64,000 bases of DNA from assembly GCA_963791325.1 (NCBI GenBank), contig CAWBRU010000003.1, positions 62,001 through 126,000 of the forward strand. The letters run 5' to 3'. The position numbers were made by a program, and so were the translations under genes. This document shows, in pieces, positions 1 to 9,380 of the stretch (the first letter of the stretch is position 1; every line of letters starts with the position of its first letter). This DNA comes from JBEVJK01 sp963791325. Lineage in GTDB: Bacteria; Pseudomonadota; Alphaproteobacteria; Rhizobiales; Rhizobiaceae. Under the pieces are notes generated by a model. It was not told the DNA's origin. It saw only the letters and a list, made by a program, of their open reading frames with translations, and did no database searches.

Positions 1-2279
1 CCGGCCAGCGCATCCTGGCGCTCGGCCAGCCGGTAGAGCTGATCGCGCCCGGGCAGATAGGGGTCCGGCCATCTGACCCTGCGGTCCCCCAGCTTGGCGG
101 CTGCATGCAGGGTCCAATAGGGGTCGGCGAGATGCGGCCGGGCGAGACAGACGAGATCGGCGCGGCCCGCCATCAGGATCGAGTTCACATGATCGGGTTC
201 ATAGATATTTCCGACCGCCATGGTTGCCATTCCGGTTTCATTTCGGATCCGATCCGAAAACGGCGTCTGGAACATGCGGCCGTAGACGGGCTTGGCGCGG
301 GTCGATGTCTGGCCGGCAGAGACGTCACAGATATCGACCCCTGCCGCCTGCAGGATTCGGGCGACCAGAACCGCCTCGGCAGGGTTGATGCCGTCGTCGG
401 TCCAGTCATGCGCCGAGATCCGCACCGAGATCGGCTTGTCGTCGGGCCACACCGCGCGCACGGCGTGAAAGACCTCGAGTGGAAAGCGCAGCCGGTTCTC
501 GAGTGAGCCGCCATATTCGTCCGTGCGCAAATTGGTGAGCGGCGTGATGAACGAGGAAAGCAGGTAGCCATGAGCGGCGTGCAGCTCCAGCATGTCGAAG
601 CCGGAGCGCGCCGCCATCTCGGCCGACGCGACGAACTGGTCGCGCACCATCTCCATGTCGGCGCGGTCCATCGCCTTGGGCAGCTGGTTTGCCGGCGACC
701 AGCGCACCGCCGAGGCCGCGAGCAGCGGCCAATTGCCCGACGGCAGCGGCGCGTCCGCCTCTTGCCAGCCGAGCTGGGTCGAGCCCTTTGCGCCGGAATG
801 GCCGAGCTGGGCGCAGATCTTGGCTTCCGTCTCGCGATGAACGAAATCGACCAGCCGGGTCCAGGCCAGCTCGTGCTCGGGCGCATAGAACCCGGTGCAG
901 CCTGGGGTAATGCGGCCTTCGGCACTGACGCAGGTCATCTCGATATAGACCAGCCCGGCACCACCTTTGGCCCGCTCCGCATAGTGGGCGAAATGCCAGT
1001 CGGTCGGGCAGCCGTCGACGGCCTTGTACTGGGCCATCGGCGAGACCACGACGCGGTTGGAAAGCTGCATGCCGCGTAGCCGAAATGGCGCAAACATCGG
1101 AGCGCGGGGCAGCTCCGCATTGCTGCCCGCCTGGCGCTGGAACCAGAGTTCCGCGCTTTCCAACCAAGCCTTGTCGCGCAGCCGGAGGTTCTCGTGGCTG
1201 ATGCGCTGTGAGCGGGTGAGCAGCGAATAATTGAACTGGACCGGGTCGAGGTGAAAATAGCGGCCGACATCCTCGAACCATTCGAGCGAGTTGCGCGCCG
1301 CCGACTGCAGGCGCAGCACCTCGGTCCGCCGCGCATCCTCGTACTTGGCGAATGCCGACTCCCGATCGGGCTCGTCGTGGAGATAGGTTGCCAACGCGAC
1401 AGCGCTTTCCAGCGCGAGCTTGGTGCCCGAGCCGATCGAAAAGTGGGCGCTGGCGGCCGCATCACCCATCAGCACCAGATTCTTGTGCGACCAGCGTTCG
1501 CACAGCACCCGGGGAAAATTGAGCCAGGCCGAGCCGCGCAAATGGCTGGCGTTCGACACCAGCGCATGACCGCCGAGATGGCGGGCGAAGATCCGCTCGC
1601 AGGTCGCGATCGATTCCTCCTGCAACATCGTTGCGAAGCCGAAACGATCCCAAGTCGTCTGGTCGCATTCGACGATGAAGGTCGCCGTGTCCTTGTCGAA
1701 CTGGTAAGCGTGCGCCCAGATCCAGCCGTGCTCGGTCTCTTCGAAGATGAAGGTGAAGGCATCGTCGAATTTCTGCCGGGTGCCAAGCCAGACGAACTTG
1801 CATCTGCGGGTGTCGATATCCGGCTTGAACACGTCGGCGAAGGCGGCACGCGCGCGCGAATTGACCCCATCGGCCGCGGCGACGAGCTTGTATTCGGCCA
1901 TCAACGGAGCCGGATCGGTGATCTCGGTCTGGAATTCCAGCCGAACGCCGAGCTGACGCGCACGTTCCTGGAGCAGGAGCAGTAACTGCTTGCGGCCGAT
2001 GCCGCAAAAGCCATGCCCGGTCGAGACCGTGCGTACCCCTTTGAAGGACACGGCGATATCGTCCCAATAGGCGAAATGGCCGCGGATCCAATCGGCGCTC
2101 ACCGGGTCGTTGGCTGCGAGGTTGGCCAGCGTCTCGTCGGACAGCACAACGCCCCAGCCGAACGTGTCGTCGGGCCGGTTGCGCTCGAAAACCGCGACCT
2201 CATGGCCGGGGTCGCGCAGCTTCATCGCGATGGCGAAATAAAGGCCGGCAGGTCCACCGCCGAGTACCGCAACCCGCAT
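1..2279 (-). CDS. FAD monooxygenase / old-yellow-enzyme fusion, aryl-CoA hydroxylase type (3' end cut by window edge)
   Basis: The gene starts at the ATG read from 2279 and stays open for 759 codons to the window edge, so only the C-terminus is missing. The N-terminal part is an aromatic-ring flavoprotein monooxygenase: a GGGPAG nucleotide-binding loop near residues 7-12 and a GD motif (MGDAAASAH) near residue 265. From about residue 390 the protein is an NADH:flavin oxidoreductase of the old yellow enzyme family, with HAAHGY near 565 and the DEYGGSLENR signature. This two-domain order is that of 2-aminobenzoyl-CoA monooxygenase/reductase and of proteins annotated as salicylyl-CoA 5-hydroxylase, which attack CoA-activated aromatic acids in the cytoplasm. 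The exact substrate is inferred. It is divergent from the formamidase-like gene at 2423. Confidence 0.85.
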   Translation of the reverse strand, partial: MRVAVLGGGPAGLYFAIAMKLRDPGHEVAVFERNRPDDTFGWGVVLSDETLANLAANDPVSADWIRGHFAYWDDIAVSFKGVRTVSTGHGFCGIGRKQLLLLLQERARQLGVRLEFQTEITDPAPLMAEYKLVAAADGVNSRARAAFADVFKPDIDTRRCKFVWLGTRQKFDDAFTFIFEETEHGWIWAHAYQFDKDTATFIVECDQTTWDRFGFATMLQEESIATCERIFARHLGGHALVSNASHLRGSAWLNFPRVLCERWSHKNLVLMGDAAASAHFSIGSGTKLALESAVALATYLHDEPDRESAFAKYEDARRTEVLRLQSAARNSLEWFEDVGRYFHLDPVQFNYSLLTRSQRISHENLRLRDKAWLESAELWFQRQAGSNAELPRAPMFAPFRLRGMQLSNRVVVSPMAQYKAVDGCPTDWHFAHYAERAKGGAGLVYIEMTCVSAEGRITPGCTGFYAPEHELAWTRLVDFVHRETEAKICAQLGHSGAKGSTQLGWQEADAPLPSGNWPLLAASAVRWSPANQLPKAMDRADMEMVRDQFVASAEMAARSGFDMLELHAAHGYLLSSFITPLTNLRTDEYGGSLENRLRFPLEVFHAVRAVWPDDKPISVRISAHDWTDDGINPAEAVLVARILQAAGVDICDVSAGQTSTRAKPVYGRMFQTPFSDRIRNETGMATMAVGNIYEPDHVNSILMAGRADLVCLARPHLADPYWTLHAAAKLGDRRVRWPDPYLPGRDQLYRLAERQDALA

Positions 2280-2330
2280 GTCAGCACCGTCCCTGCGGAG
2301 AACCCGTACGATGACATCGTTCAAAGAATG

Positions 2331-2344
2331 TTTCAAGCATGAAA
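2331..2344. promoter_or_regulatory. Imperfect palindrome in divergent promoter region, possible operator
   Basis: TTTCAAGCATGAAA lies between the divergent starts at 2279 and 2423. Its outer five bases pair (TTTCA/TGAAA), and a related TTCAGGATTGAA follows directly. Sites of this shape are used by MarR-type regulators of aromatic catabolism, but no such regulator gene is visible in the window, so the role is a guess. Confidence 0.25.
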
Positions 2345-2422
2345 TTTCAGGATTGAAGCATCTTGCGCCCTCGTGCAGCCGCTGCCCCTTTGCTAAGCTT
2401 CGGCGTTGACGAGGGAGACTGA

Positions 2423-3253
2423 ATGATCGGCCACCGCATCTCCGATTGGGACGACGCATATGCCAACGGCGCCCACATCGCCGGCGCCGAGCGTTGGCCG
2501 GCAGCCTGGATCGAGCCGGCGCGCGACTTTCGCGAGGCTATGCTGGACGCTTCGCGCGCCCAGCTCGACCTTGCCTATGGCGGCGGGCGGCGCCAGCGCC
2601 TTGATCTGTTCCTGCCGCAAGGCACGCCCCGCGGCGTGGTCTTCTATATTCACGGCGGCTATTGGCGGGCGTTCGATAAAAGCGTGTGGTCGCACCTTGC
2701 TGCAGGCAGCGTCGCCCATGGTTTTGCGGTCGCCATGCCTTCCTACACGCTGTGCCCCGAGGTTCGTATCTCAGCCATCGTGGCGGAAATCGCCGCGGCG
2801 CTCATCCATGCCGCAACGCTCATCGATGGGCCGCTTCTGTTGACCGGGCATTCCGCCGGCGGCCATCTCGCCACGCGGATGCTTTGCGCGGATGCGCCTT
2901 TGCCGGCGGCGCTCAGGGCGCGCATCCGCAACACCGTCTCGATCTCCGGCCTGCATGATTTGCGCCCGCTGATGCGTACAAAAATGAATACGGACCTCCG
3001 CCTCGACGAGGCCGAAGCCGCCGCCCACAGCCCGGCCCTGCTCGTTCCGCTCCAGCAAGCACGCCTGGTCTGCTGGGTAGGGGCGGCCGAACGGCCCGAA
3101 TTCATCCGGCAGAACGAACTTCTTGCCAATATATGGACCGGATTGGGCATCGAGGCGTTTGCCTATGCAGAGCCGGACCGTCACCATTTCTCGGTCATCG
3201 AAGGCCTGGTCGACCCTGAACACCCGCTGACCAGAACGCTGTTGACAGGTTGA
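2423..3253 (+). CDS. Alpha/beta hydrolase, arylformamidase (kynurenine formamidase)-like
   Basis: This 276-residue cytoplasmic hydrolase has an oxyanion-hole motif HGGYW near residue 77, a nucleophile elbow GHSAGG near 142 and a late DRHHFS that should hold the catalytic histidine near 253. The HGGYW type is seen in AFMID-like arylformamidases, which convert N-formylkynurenine to kynurenine, and in related carboxylesterases. The ATG is preceded by GAGGGAGA. Its divergent partner at 2279 resembles an enzyme of 2-aminobenzoate (anthranilate) breakdown, which would suit a tryptophan-kynurenine-anthranilate route. That link is inference; a general esterase remains possible. Confidence 0.7.
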   Translation: MIGHRISDWDDAYANGAHIAGAERWPAAWIEPARDFREAMLDASRAQLDLAYGGGRRQRLDLFLPQGTPRGVVFYIHGGYWRAFDKSVWSHLAAGSVAHGFAVAMPSYTLCPEVRISAIVAEIAAALIHAATLIDGPLLLTGHSAGGHLATRMLCADAPLPAALRARIRNTVSISGLHDLRPLMRTKMNTDLRLDEAEAAAHSPALLVPLQQARLVCWVGAAERPEFIRQNELLANIWTGLGIEAFAYAEPDRHHFSVIEGLVDPEHPLTRTLLTG

Positions 3254-3317
3254 GGGACTGGGAAACAATGGGGGCGGCCCGCAAGCGCCCGACGCTGGCC
3301 CATTCGGAAAGACCTTC

Positions 3318-3554
3318 ATGAGAGCCGTTTTCGTCCAGCTGCAATGCGTTCCCGGCAAGACCTATGAGGTCGCCGACCAGCTGTTCGAGCGCGAGGTCGC
3401 GTCCGAACTCTATTCGACCAGCGGCGAGTACGATCTGCTGATGAAGATCTATATCGAGCCCGAGGTCGATATCGGCAAATTCATCAACGAGAACGTGGCC
3501 AATGTGCCCGGCATCGTCCGCTCGCTGACAACGCTCACCTTCAAGGCCTTCTGA
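3318..3554 (+). CDS. Stand-alone Lrp/AsnC ligand-binding (RAM) domain protein
   Basis: The 78-residue product matches the C-terminal effector-binding domain of Lrp/AsnC regulators: a beta-alpha-beta start (VFVQLQCVPGKTYEVADQL), the central SGEYDLLMKIYI strand and the ending VPGIVRSLTTL. It has no helix-turn-helix, so it cannot bind DNA alone in the usual way. Such proteins form small oligomers that bind amino acids or other effectors and may pair with full-length relatives. It sits 34 bp upstream of deoC and in the same direction, so co-transcription with deoC and the aldehyde dehydrogenase is likely. Confidence 0.8.
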   Translation: MRAVFVQLQCVPGKTYEVADQLFEREVASELYSTSGEYDLLMKIYIEPEVDIGKFINENVANVPGIVRSLTTLTFKAF

Positions 3555-3588
3555 CCGCCGACGCGCAGCAGGCAAAAGGAGACACCCG

Positions 3589-4641
3589 ATGACCACCAAG
3601 CCGCGCGAGATCGACAGCCCCGCCGAAGCGGCCAAGGTCACCCCGCTGCTGGCGCGCCAGGCGCTGCCCGAGCCTCCCCGCGACGCCGAGCCGGGGCGCA
3701 ATCCGGGCATGCCGCTGGCGCTCGATTGGCTCGACGAGGTGCGGCTGGTCAACCGCAGCGCGCTCGAGCGGCGCGCTGCGACGCTCACCAAGCGGCGCAG
3801 CATCAAGGGCGACAACCAGGCCGCCTGGCTGCTCAAGGCGATCGCGCTGATGGACCTGACCAGCTTGAACAGCAACGACACCGACGAGCGGGTGCGCCGG
3901 CTTTGCGCCAAGGCGATCCGTCCGCTGCGCAGCGATCTCGTCGAAGGCTTGGGGCTGGGAGCGGCGACGATCCGTCCTGCCGCCGTCTGCGTTTATCATC
4001 CTTTCGTCGCCGCCGCGGTCGCTGCACTGGCCGGCACGGGAATCCACGTTGCCGCCGTGTCGACTGCCTTCCCGCATGGGCTGGCGCCGTTGCCGACGCG
4101 GATTGCCGAGGTCGAAGCCTCGGTCGCCGACGGCGCCGACGAGATCGACGTCGTCATTCCGCGCGGGCTGGTCTATGGCGGTCAATGGCAAGCTCTCTAC
4201 GACGAGATCGCCGCGTTCCGCGCCGCCTGCGGGGCGGCCCATCTCAAGGTCATTCTCGGCACCGGCGACCTTTCCACCCTGCGCAATGTTGCCCTGGCAT
4301 CGACCGTGGCGATGATGGCCGGCGCCGATTTCATCAAGACCTCGACCGGCAAGGAGAGCGTCAACGCCACCCTGCCGGTCGGCCTGGTGATGGTGCGGGC
4401 GATCCGCAGCTACCATGAGCGCACCGGCCAATTGATCGGCTTCAAGCCGGCGGGCGGCATCTCCACAGCCCGCCAGGCGCTCGACTGGCTGGTCCTGATC
4501 AAGGAGGAGCTCGGGCGCCGTTGGCTGGAGCCGGACCTGTTCCGCTTCGGCGCGTCGAGCCTGCTCACCGACATAGAGCGCCAGCTCGAACATCATCTAA
4601 GCGGCCGCTATTCGGCCAACCACCGCCACGCCATGGCCTGA
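3589..4641 (+). CDS. deoC: Deoxyribose-phosphate aldolase
   Basis: DeoC splits 2-deoxy-D-ribose 5-phosphate into acetaldehyde and glyceraldehyde 3-phosphate in deoxynucleoside breakdown. The 350-residue protein shows the Schiff-base lysine in FIKTSTGKES (about residue 250) and the second conserved lysine in GFKPAGGIST (about 285). It is longer than the roughly 250-residue E. coli enzyme because of an N-terminal extension of about 90 residues, as is usual for the long alphaproteobacterial form. AAAGGAG stands before the ATG. The aldehyde dehydrogenase 19 bp downstream could oxidise the acetaldehyde released. DeoA at 39359 would feed the same route. Confidence 0.93.
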   Translation: MTTKPREIDSPAEAAKVTPLLARQALPEPPRDAEPGRNPGMPLALDWLDEVRLVNRSALERRAATLTKRRSIKGDNQAAWLLKAIALMDLTSLNSNDTDERVRRLCAKAIRPLRSDLVEGLGLGAATIRPAAVCVYHPFVAAAVAALAGTGIHVAAVSTAFPHGLAPLPTRIAEVEASVADGADEIDVVIPRGLVYGGQWQALYDEIAAFRAACGAAHLKVILGTGDLSTLRNVALASTVAMMAGADFIKTSTGKESVNATLPVGLVMVRAIRSYHERTGQLIGFKPAGGISTARQALDWLVLIKEELGRRWLEPDLFRFGASSLLTDIERQLEHHLSGRYSANHRHAMA

Positions 4642-4660
4642 GCCAAAGGACGTTTCCCCC

Positions 4661-7036
4661 GTGAATATTCTGCAACGCTATGAGGCGATGGACTACGGTC
4701 CGGCGCCGGAATCCCGCACCGAGGCGGACGCGTGGCTTTCCCGCCGCGACTTCGCCAAGTCGCTGTTCATCGGCGGCAGCTGGCGCACCGCCCATGGCGG
4801 GGCCACCTTTGCCACCGAAGATCCGGCGAGCGGAAAACAACTCGCACTGATCTCGGAAGCCGGCCCCCGTGACGTCGATGCCGCGGTCGCCGCGGCGAGG
4901 CAGGCGCTGCCCAAATGGCAGGCCCGCTCCGGCTATGAGCGGGCACGCATCCTTTACGCCGTCGGCCGCGCCATGCAGCGCAACCAGCGCCTGTTCGCGG
5001 TGCTGGAATCGCTCGACAATGGCAAGCCGATCCGTGAAAGCCGCGACATCGATGTGCCGCTGGCAATCCGCCACTTCCTCTATCACGCCGGCATCGCCCA
5101 GAATCTGGGGCAGAGCTTCCCCGGCAAGATCGGGGTCGGTGTCGTCGGGCAGATCATTCCGTGGAACTTCCCGCTGTTGATGCTGGCCTGGAAGATCGCC
5201 CCCGCGCTTGCCGCCGGCTGCACCACGGTGCTGAAGCCCGCCGAGTTCACGCCGCTGACGGCGATCCTGTTCGGCGAGATCTGCGCCCAGGCCGGCGTGC
5301 CGAAGGGCGTGGTCAATATCCTGCCGGGCGGGCCTGCGGCCGGAGTGGCCCTGGTCGAGCATGCCGATGTCGACAAGATCGCCTTCACCGGCTCGTCCGA
5401 GGTCGGCAAGCTGATCCGCCGGGCGACCGCCGGCAGCGGCAAGAAGCTGTCGCTGGAGCTGGGCGGCAAATCCGCCTTCATCGTCTTCGAGGATGCCGAT
5501 CTCGACAGCGCGGTCGAAGGGCTGGTCGACGGCATCTGGTTCAACCAGGGCCAGGTCTGCTGCGCCGGCTCTCGCCTGTTGGTGCAGGAGGGCATCGCCG
5601 AATCCTTCTACACCAAGGTGCGCGCCCGCATGGCGAAACTCAGGCTGGGCAGCCCGTTGGACAAGAACACCGACATCGGACCGCTGGTGGCGGCGGTTCA
5701 GCGCCAGCGAGTCGAAGGGCTGGTGGCCGAGGGAACGCGGCAGGGGGCGACCTGCTGGCGTCCGGATGTGAGCGTGCCCGATACCGGCTATTATTATCCG
5801 CCGATCCTGGCCACCGGACTGTCGCCGGCCAATGTGCTCGTCCAGGAGGAAGTGTTCGGCCCGGTGCTGGCGGCGATGACATTCCGCAGCACCGAGGAGG
5901 CGGTCGAGCTCGCCAACAACACCCGCTATGGACTTGCCGCCTCGGTGTGGAGCGAGGCGATCAGCCGCGCTTTGCATGTCGCGCCCCAGCTCAAGGCCGG
6001 CGTGGTCTGGATCAACGGCACCAACATGTTCGATGCGGCCTGCGGCTTCGGCGGCTATCGCGAGAGCGGCTTCGGCCGCGAAGGCGGGTCCGAGGGCATG
6101 CTTGAATACCTGACCGTCAAAGCGCCGCCTGGGCGGGCGATCAAGCCGCGGCCGAAGGCCGACGACCTGCCGGAAGCTGCCGAGGGCGCACCGTTCCTCG
6201 ACCGGACCGCGAAACTGTTCATCGGCGGCAAGCAGACGCGGCCGGACGGCAATTATGCGCTGCAGGTTTCCAACCGCAAGGGGAAGCTGGCCGGCGAGGT
6301 CGGGCTCGGCAACCGCAAGGACATCCGCGACGCCGTGCAGGCTGCACGCAATTGCCGTGCCTGGGGCGAAGCGACGGCCTACAATCGCAGCCAGGTTCTC
6401 GCCTATTTCACCGAGAACCTGTGGGCGAGAAGCGACGAGTTCACCGCTCGCCTGGCCGAGCTGACGGGGGTGCGTCAAAGCGCTGCCCGCCACGAGGTCG
6501 ATGCGGCAGTGGAGCGGCTGTTCGAGCATGCCGGCCAGGCCGACAAGTTCGAAGGCCGCGTCCACCAGCCGCCGGCCCGCGCCGTCACGCTGGCGCTCAA
6601 CGAGCCGGTTGGGGTGATCGGCATCGTCGCTCCGGACGAGGCGCCGCTGCTGTCGCTGATCTCGCTGTTGGCGCCGGCGCTGGCGATGGGCAACACCGTC
6701 GTTGCAGTGCCCTCCGAGCTCCATGCCTTGATCGCTACCGACCTCTACCAAGTGATCGAGACCTCGGATTTTCCCGCAGGCGCGATCAACATCGTCACCG
6801 GCCGGGCGGCCGAGCTTGCCGCGGTGCTTGCCAGGCATGACGACGTCGACGGACTCTGGTGCATCGCCGATCCGGACACCTGCCGGCAGGCGGAAGCCGA
6901 GTTGGTCGGCAATCTGAAGCGCGTCTCAACCGGCGCCGGCCGCATGGTCGACTGGAACGAAGGACCCTGGGCCCCCGAGGCCTTGCGCCAGCGCGCGGTC
7001 GAGATCAAAAACGTATGGGTGCCGTACGGCGACTAG
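4661..7036 (+). CDS. Aldehyde dehydrogenase with degenerate second ALDH domain
   Basis: The gene starts at a GTG with AAAGGA 9 bp upstream. The first domain (about residues 25-490) is a complete NAD(P)-dependent aldehyde dehydrogenase, with IIPWNFPLLM, the glutamate motif LELGGKSA and the catalytic cysteine in GQVCCAGSR. The second domain (about 510-770) keeps the fold, with an NRKGKLAGEVGLGNRKDI start and a cofactor-region relic, but lacks a recognisable cysteine motif and ends early. Double-domain proteins of about 790 residues next to deoC are common in Hyphomicrobiales. The likely role is oxidation of acetaldehyde made by DeoC; that substrate is inferred from position. Confidence 0.88.
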   Translation: MNILQRYEAMDYGPAPESRTEADAWLSRRDFAKSLFIGGSWRTAHGGATFATEDPASGKQLALISEAGPRDVDAAVAAARQALPKWQARSGYERARILYAVGRAMQRNQRLFAVLESLDNGKPIRESRDIDVPLAIRHFLYHAGIAQNLGQSFPGKIGVGVVGQIIPWNFPLLMLAWKIAPALAAGCTTVLKPAEFTPLTAILFGEICAQAGVPKGVVNILPGGPAAGVALVEHADVDKIAFTGSSEVGKLIRRATAGSGKKLSLELGGKSAFIVFEDADLDSAVEGLVDGIWFNQGQVCCAGSRLLVQEGIAESFYTKVRARMAKLRLGSPLDKNTDIGPLVAAVQRQRVEGLVAEGTRQGATCWRPDVSVPDTGYYYPPILATGLSPANVLVQEEVFGPVLAAMTFRSTEEAVELANNTRYGLAASVWSEAISRALHVAPQLKAGVVWINGTNMFDAACGFGGYRESGFGREGGSEGMLEYLTVKAPPGRAIKPRPKADDLPEAAEGAPFLDRTAKLFIGGKQTRPDGNYALQVSNRKGKLAGEVGLGNRKDIRDAVQAARNCRAWGEATAYNRSQVLAYFTENLWARSDEFTARLAELTGVRQSAARHEVDAAVERLFEHAGQADKFEGRVHQPPARAVTLALNEPVGVIGIVAPDEAPLLSLISLLAPALAMGNTVVAVPSELHALIATDLYQVIETSDFPAGAINIVTGRAAELAAVLARHDDVDGLWCIADPDTCRQAEAELVGNLKRVSTGAGRMVDWNEGPWAPEALRQRAVEIKNVWVPYGD

Positions 7037-7151
7037 ATCATCCGCATCGCCGCTGAGCCCTTGCACTTCAATGCGCGCTGGCCGATAGAACGGCGCGCAT
7101 GGCCGCCGGGACTGCGCAGATGAGAGTTCGGTTGTTGAGGAGAGCTTCGAC

Positions 7152-7997
7152 GTGAAATTGCTGCGATTTGGAGAGGTAGGCCGGGAGAAGCCCGGTTTGG
7201 TCGACCGCGACGGCCGCATTCGCGACGTCTCAAGCAGGATCGACGACGTCGCCGGCCGGTTCCTTGATCCAGACGCGCTGAAGAAGTTGGCCGCGCTCGA
7301 TCCCGCCGGCCTGCCGCTGGTCGACGGTCAGCCGCGGCTCGGGCCCTGTGTGGCCGGCGTCGGCAAATTCATCTGTATCGGTCTCAACTACTCCGACCAT
7401 GCGGCCGAAACCGGCGCCCAGGTGCCGCCCGAGCCGATCATCTTCATGAAAGCCACCTCGGCCATCGTCGGCCCGAATGACCCTGTCCGCATCCCCCGCG
7501 GTTCGCAGAAGACCGACTGGGAAGTCGAGCTCGGCGTGGTTATCGGCCGGACGGCGAAATATGTCAGCGAGGCCGAGGGCCTCGATTATGTTGCCGGCTA
7601 TTGCACCACCCACGACGTCTCCGAACGCGCGTTCCAGACCGAGCGCTCCGGCCAATGGACCAAAGGCAAGAGCTGCGACACGTTTGGCCCGATCGGCCCC
7701 TGGCTGGTGACGCGCGACGAGGTCGCCGACCCGCAGAACATGCCGCTGTGGCTCAAGGTCAATGGCGAGACCGTCCAAAACGGGTCGACCAAGACGATGA
7801 TCTTCGGCGTTGCCTTCCTCGTCTCTTATCTGTCGCAGTTCATGTCGCTGCATCCCGGCGACATCATCTCGACCGGCACGCCGCCCGGCGTCGGCATGGG
7901 CATGAAGCCGCCCCGCTATCTCAAGGCCGGCGACGTCGTCGAGCTCGGCATCGAGGGCCTAGGCAGCCAGCGCCAGGAGATCACGGCCGATGCCTGA
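7152..7997 (+). CDS. Fumarylacetoacetate hydrolase family protein
   Basis: This 281-residue protein has the FAH-family architecture: an N-terminal MKLLRFG segment, then the catalytic domain with GKFICIGLNYSDHAAE, PIIFMKATSAI and the metal-binding run DWEVELGVVIG, ending in GDIISTGTPPGVGMG. Members cleave or hydrate beta-diketo or 2-oxo acids. This subgroup includes 2,4-diketo-3-deoxy-L-fuconate hydrolase and proteins labelled ureidoglycolate lyase. The start is a GTG with GAGGAGAG 7 bp upstream. It may be the last gene of the deoC group but stands 115 bp away, so it could have its own promoter. The substrate is unknown. Confidence 0.85.
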   Translation: MKLLRFGEVGREKPGLVDRDGRIRDVSSRIDDVAGRFLDPDALKKLAALDPAGLPLVDGQPRLGPCVAGVGKFICIGLNYSDHAAETGAQVPPEPIIFMKATSAIVGPNDPVRIPRGSQKTDWEVELGVVIGRTAKYVSEAEGLDYVAGYCTTHDVSERAFQTERSGQWTKGKSCDTFGPIGPWLVTRDEVADPQNMPLWLKVNGETVQNGSTKTMIFGVAFLVSYLSQFMSLHPGDIISTGTPPGVGMGMKPPRYLKAGDVVELGIEGLGSQRQEITADA

Positions 7998-8012
7998 GGG
8001 TCGGCTTGAACG

Positions 8013-9227
8013 TCAGCCCGGATCGACGTCGAGCGTATAGAGCTCCTGGGCGCGGCGCACACCGCGCAGCGCATAGCGGCCGACCGAGACCAGCCGCGCC
8101 CGGTCGGGTGCGGGCAGCGCGGCGTGGAAGGCCGAGGACACCAGAACGTTGCGGTCGGCCGAGCTGCACAAGGCGGCGATGCGGCTGGCTTCGTTGACCG
8201 CCTGGCCGACGACGGTGAAGTCGAGACGGTCGCGGCTGCCGATATTGCCGTAGAAGACGTCGCCGATGTGGAGGCCGAGATAGGCCACGGTGGTCGGCCG
8301 TTCTTCCGCCGCCCGGCGTTCGTTGAGCGCGACGAGCTGCAGGCGCAGGTCGGCTTCGGCTGCCAGGGCCGCACGGCAGGCCTCACCGGGATCCTCGGCG
8401 GTGAAGATCGCCAGGATGCCGTCGCCGATCAGCTTCAACACGTCGCCGCCGGCGCCGTGAATGGCGTTGATCACCGTTTCCGCATAGTCGTCCAGCAGGG
8501 GAATCAGCTGGTCCGAACCGATGCTTTCGGACAATGCGGTGAAGCTGTGCAGGTCCGAGAACCACAGCGCTGCATTGATCTTCTCGACGACGCCGCGCGA
8601 CATCTTTCCCTGCAGCACCCGCCGGCCCGCATCACGGCCGAGATAAGTCTCCACCAGGGACTGGGCGACCCGCTGCAGCGAGGCCGACTTGATGCCGAGC
8701 CCGAGCAGCGGCACCAGCCGGCGCAGCGCCGCGACCTCGGCATCGGCGAAGCCGCCCGGACGGTCGGTCGTCCAGCGCGACAGAAAGCAGTCCATCTCGC
8801 CGATCGCACGCTCCGGGGTGAAGCGCTGCACCAAGGCGAGATAGTCGGTCTCGCCGTCGCGGCGCAGTTCCTCGAGCACCTCGAAATCCTGCGTCTCGCC
8901 CGCTTCGAGCCGCCGCCGCATCTCCGAATCGCCGCCGTAGAGCAGATGGTAGAAGGGACTCTTGCGCCAATTGGCCAGGCTCTCGCCGTCGCCGCTGGGG
9001 CCGTATTCGGAGACGACTGTTTCGAGCGTACGGTCGCGGGCCCAATAGAACACCCGCCCTTCATAGATCGGATGCAGCGTGTCGATGATCGCGACGCCGC
9101 GGGTGAGCGGCAGCCCGGCCGCGACGCAGCGGTTGGCGAAGCCGTGCAGCAGTTCGACCTCGTTGTCGCCGGCCAGACCGCGCTCGACCAGCCAATCGTT
9201 CAGGGCATCGATGCTTTGCGAATCCAT
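8013..9227 (-). CDS. Class III adenylate/guanylate cyclase
   Basis: The 404-residue cytoplasmic protein ends in a class III cyclase domain (about residues 210-390). It shows FSDLHSFT with the first metal aspartate, GDVLKLIGDGILAIF with the second, and DFTVVGQAVNEASR with the conserved Asn and Arg. The N-terminal half has no membrane segment and resembles the sensory-like region of rhizobial cyclases that carry DTLHPIYEGR. It should make cAMP or cGMP; which one cannot be told here. The ATG at 9227 follows GAGGGACAAGAG; an ATG 48 bp further upstream in the same frame is possible. It is convergent with the FAH gene and divergent from the GlcNAc kinase. Confidence 0.85.
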   Translation of the reverse strand: MDSQSIDALNDWLVERGLAGDNEVELLHGFANRCVAAGLPLTRGVAIIDTLHPIYEGRVFYWARDRTLETVVSEYGPSGDGESLANWRKSPFYHLLYGGDSEMRRRLEAGETQDFEVLEELRRDGETDYLALVQRFTPERAIGEMDCFLSRWTTDRPGGFADAEVAALRRLVPLLGLGIKSASLQRVAQSLVETYLGRDAGRRVLQGKMSRGVVEKINAALWFSDLHSFTALSESIGSDQLIPLLDDYAETVINAIHGAGGDVLKLIGDGILAIFTAEDPGEACRAALAAEADLRLQLVALNERRAAEERPTTVAYLGLHIGDVFYGNIGSRDRLDFTVVGQAVNEASRIAALCSSADRNVLVSSAFHAALPAPDRARLVSVGRYALRGVRRAQELYTLDVDPG

Positions 9228-9380
9228 GGCCGGCTCTTGTCCCTCTGCAGGCAGTGTCCAGTCCGCTGCCTCCATTGATAGCAAAAAAAGGCCGTTCGGG
9301 CAGGCCGGCTCGGCCGACCTCCCTTTGAGACTCGCCGGGCCGTGGTCTATTGGTGGCGGCAGCGGAGAGGAGCGCTTGGC

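Noticed and set aside
4565..6838. Long open frame of 757 codons on the minus strand opposite deoC and the aldehyde dehydrogenase
   Set aside because: It is the antisense of a clear aldehyde dehydrogenase, has an Arg/Gly/Gln-rich composition and no family motif; such frames are common in high-GC genes.
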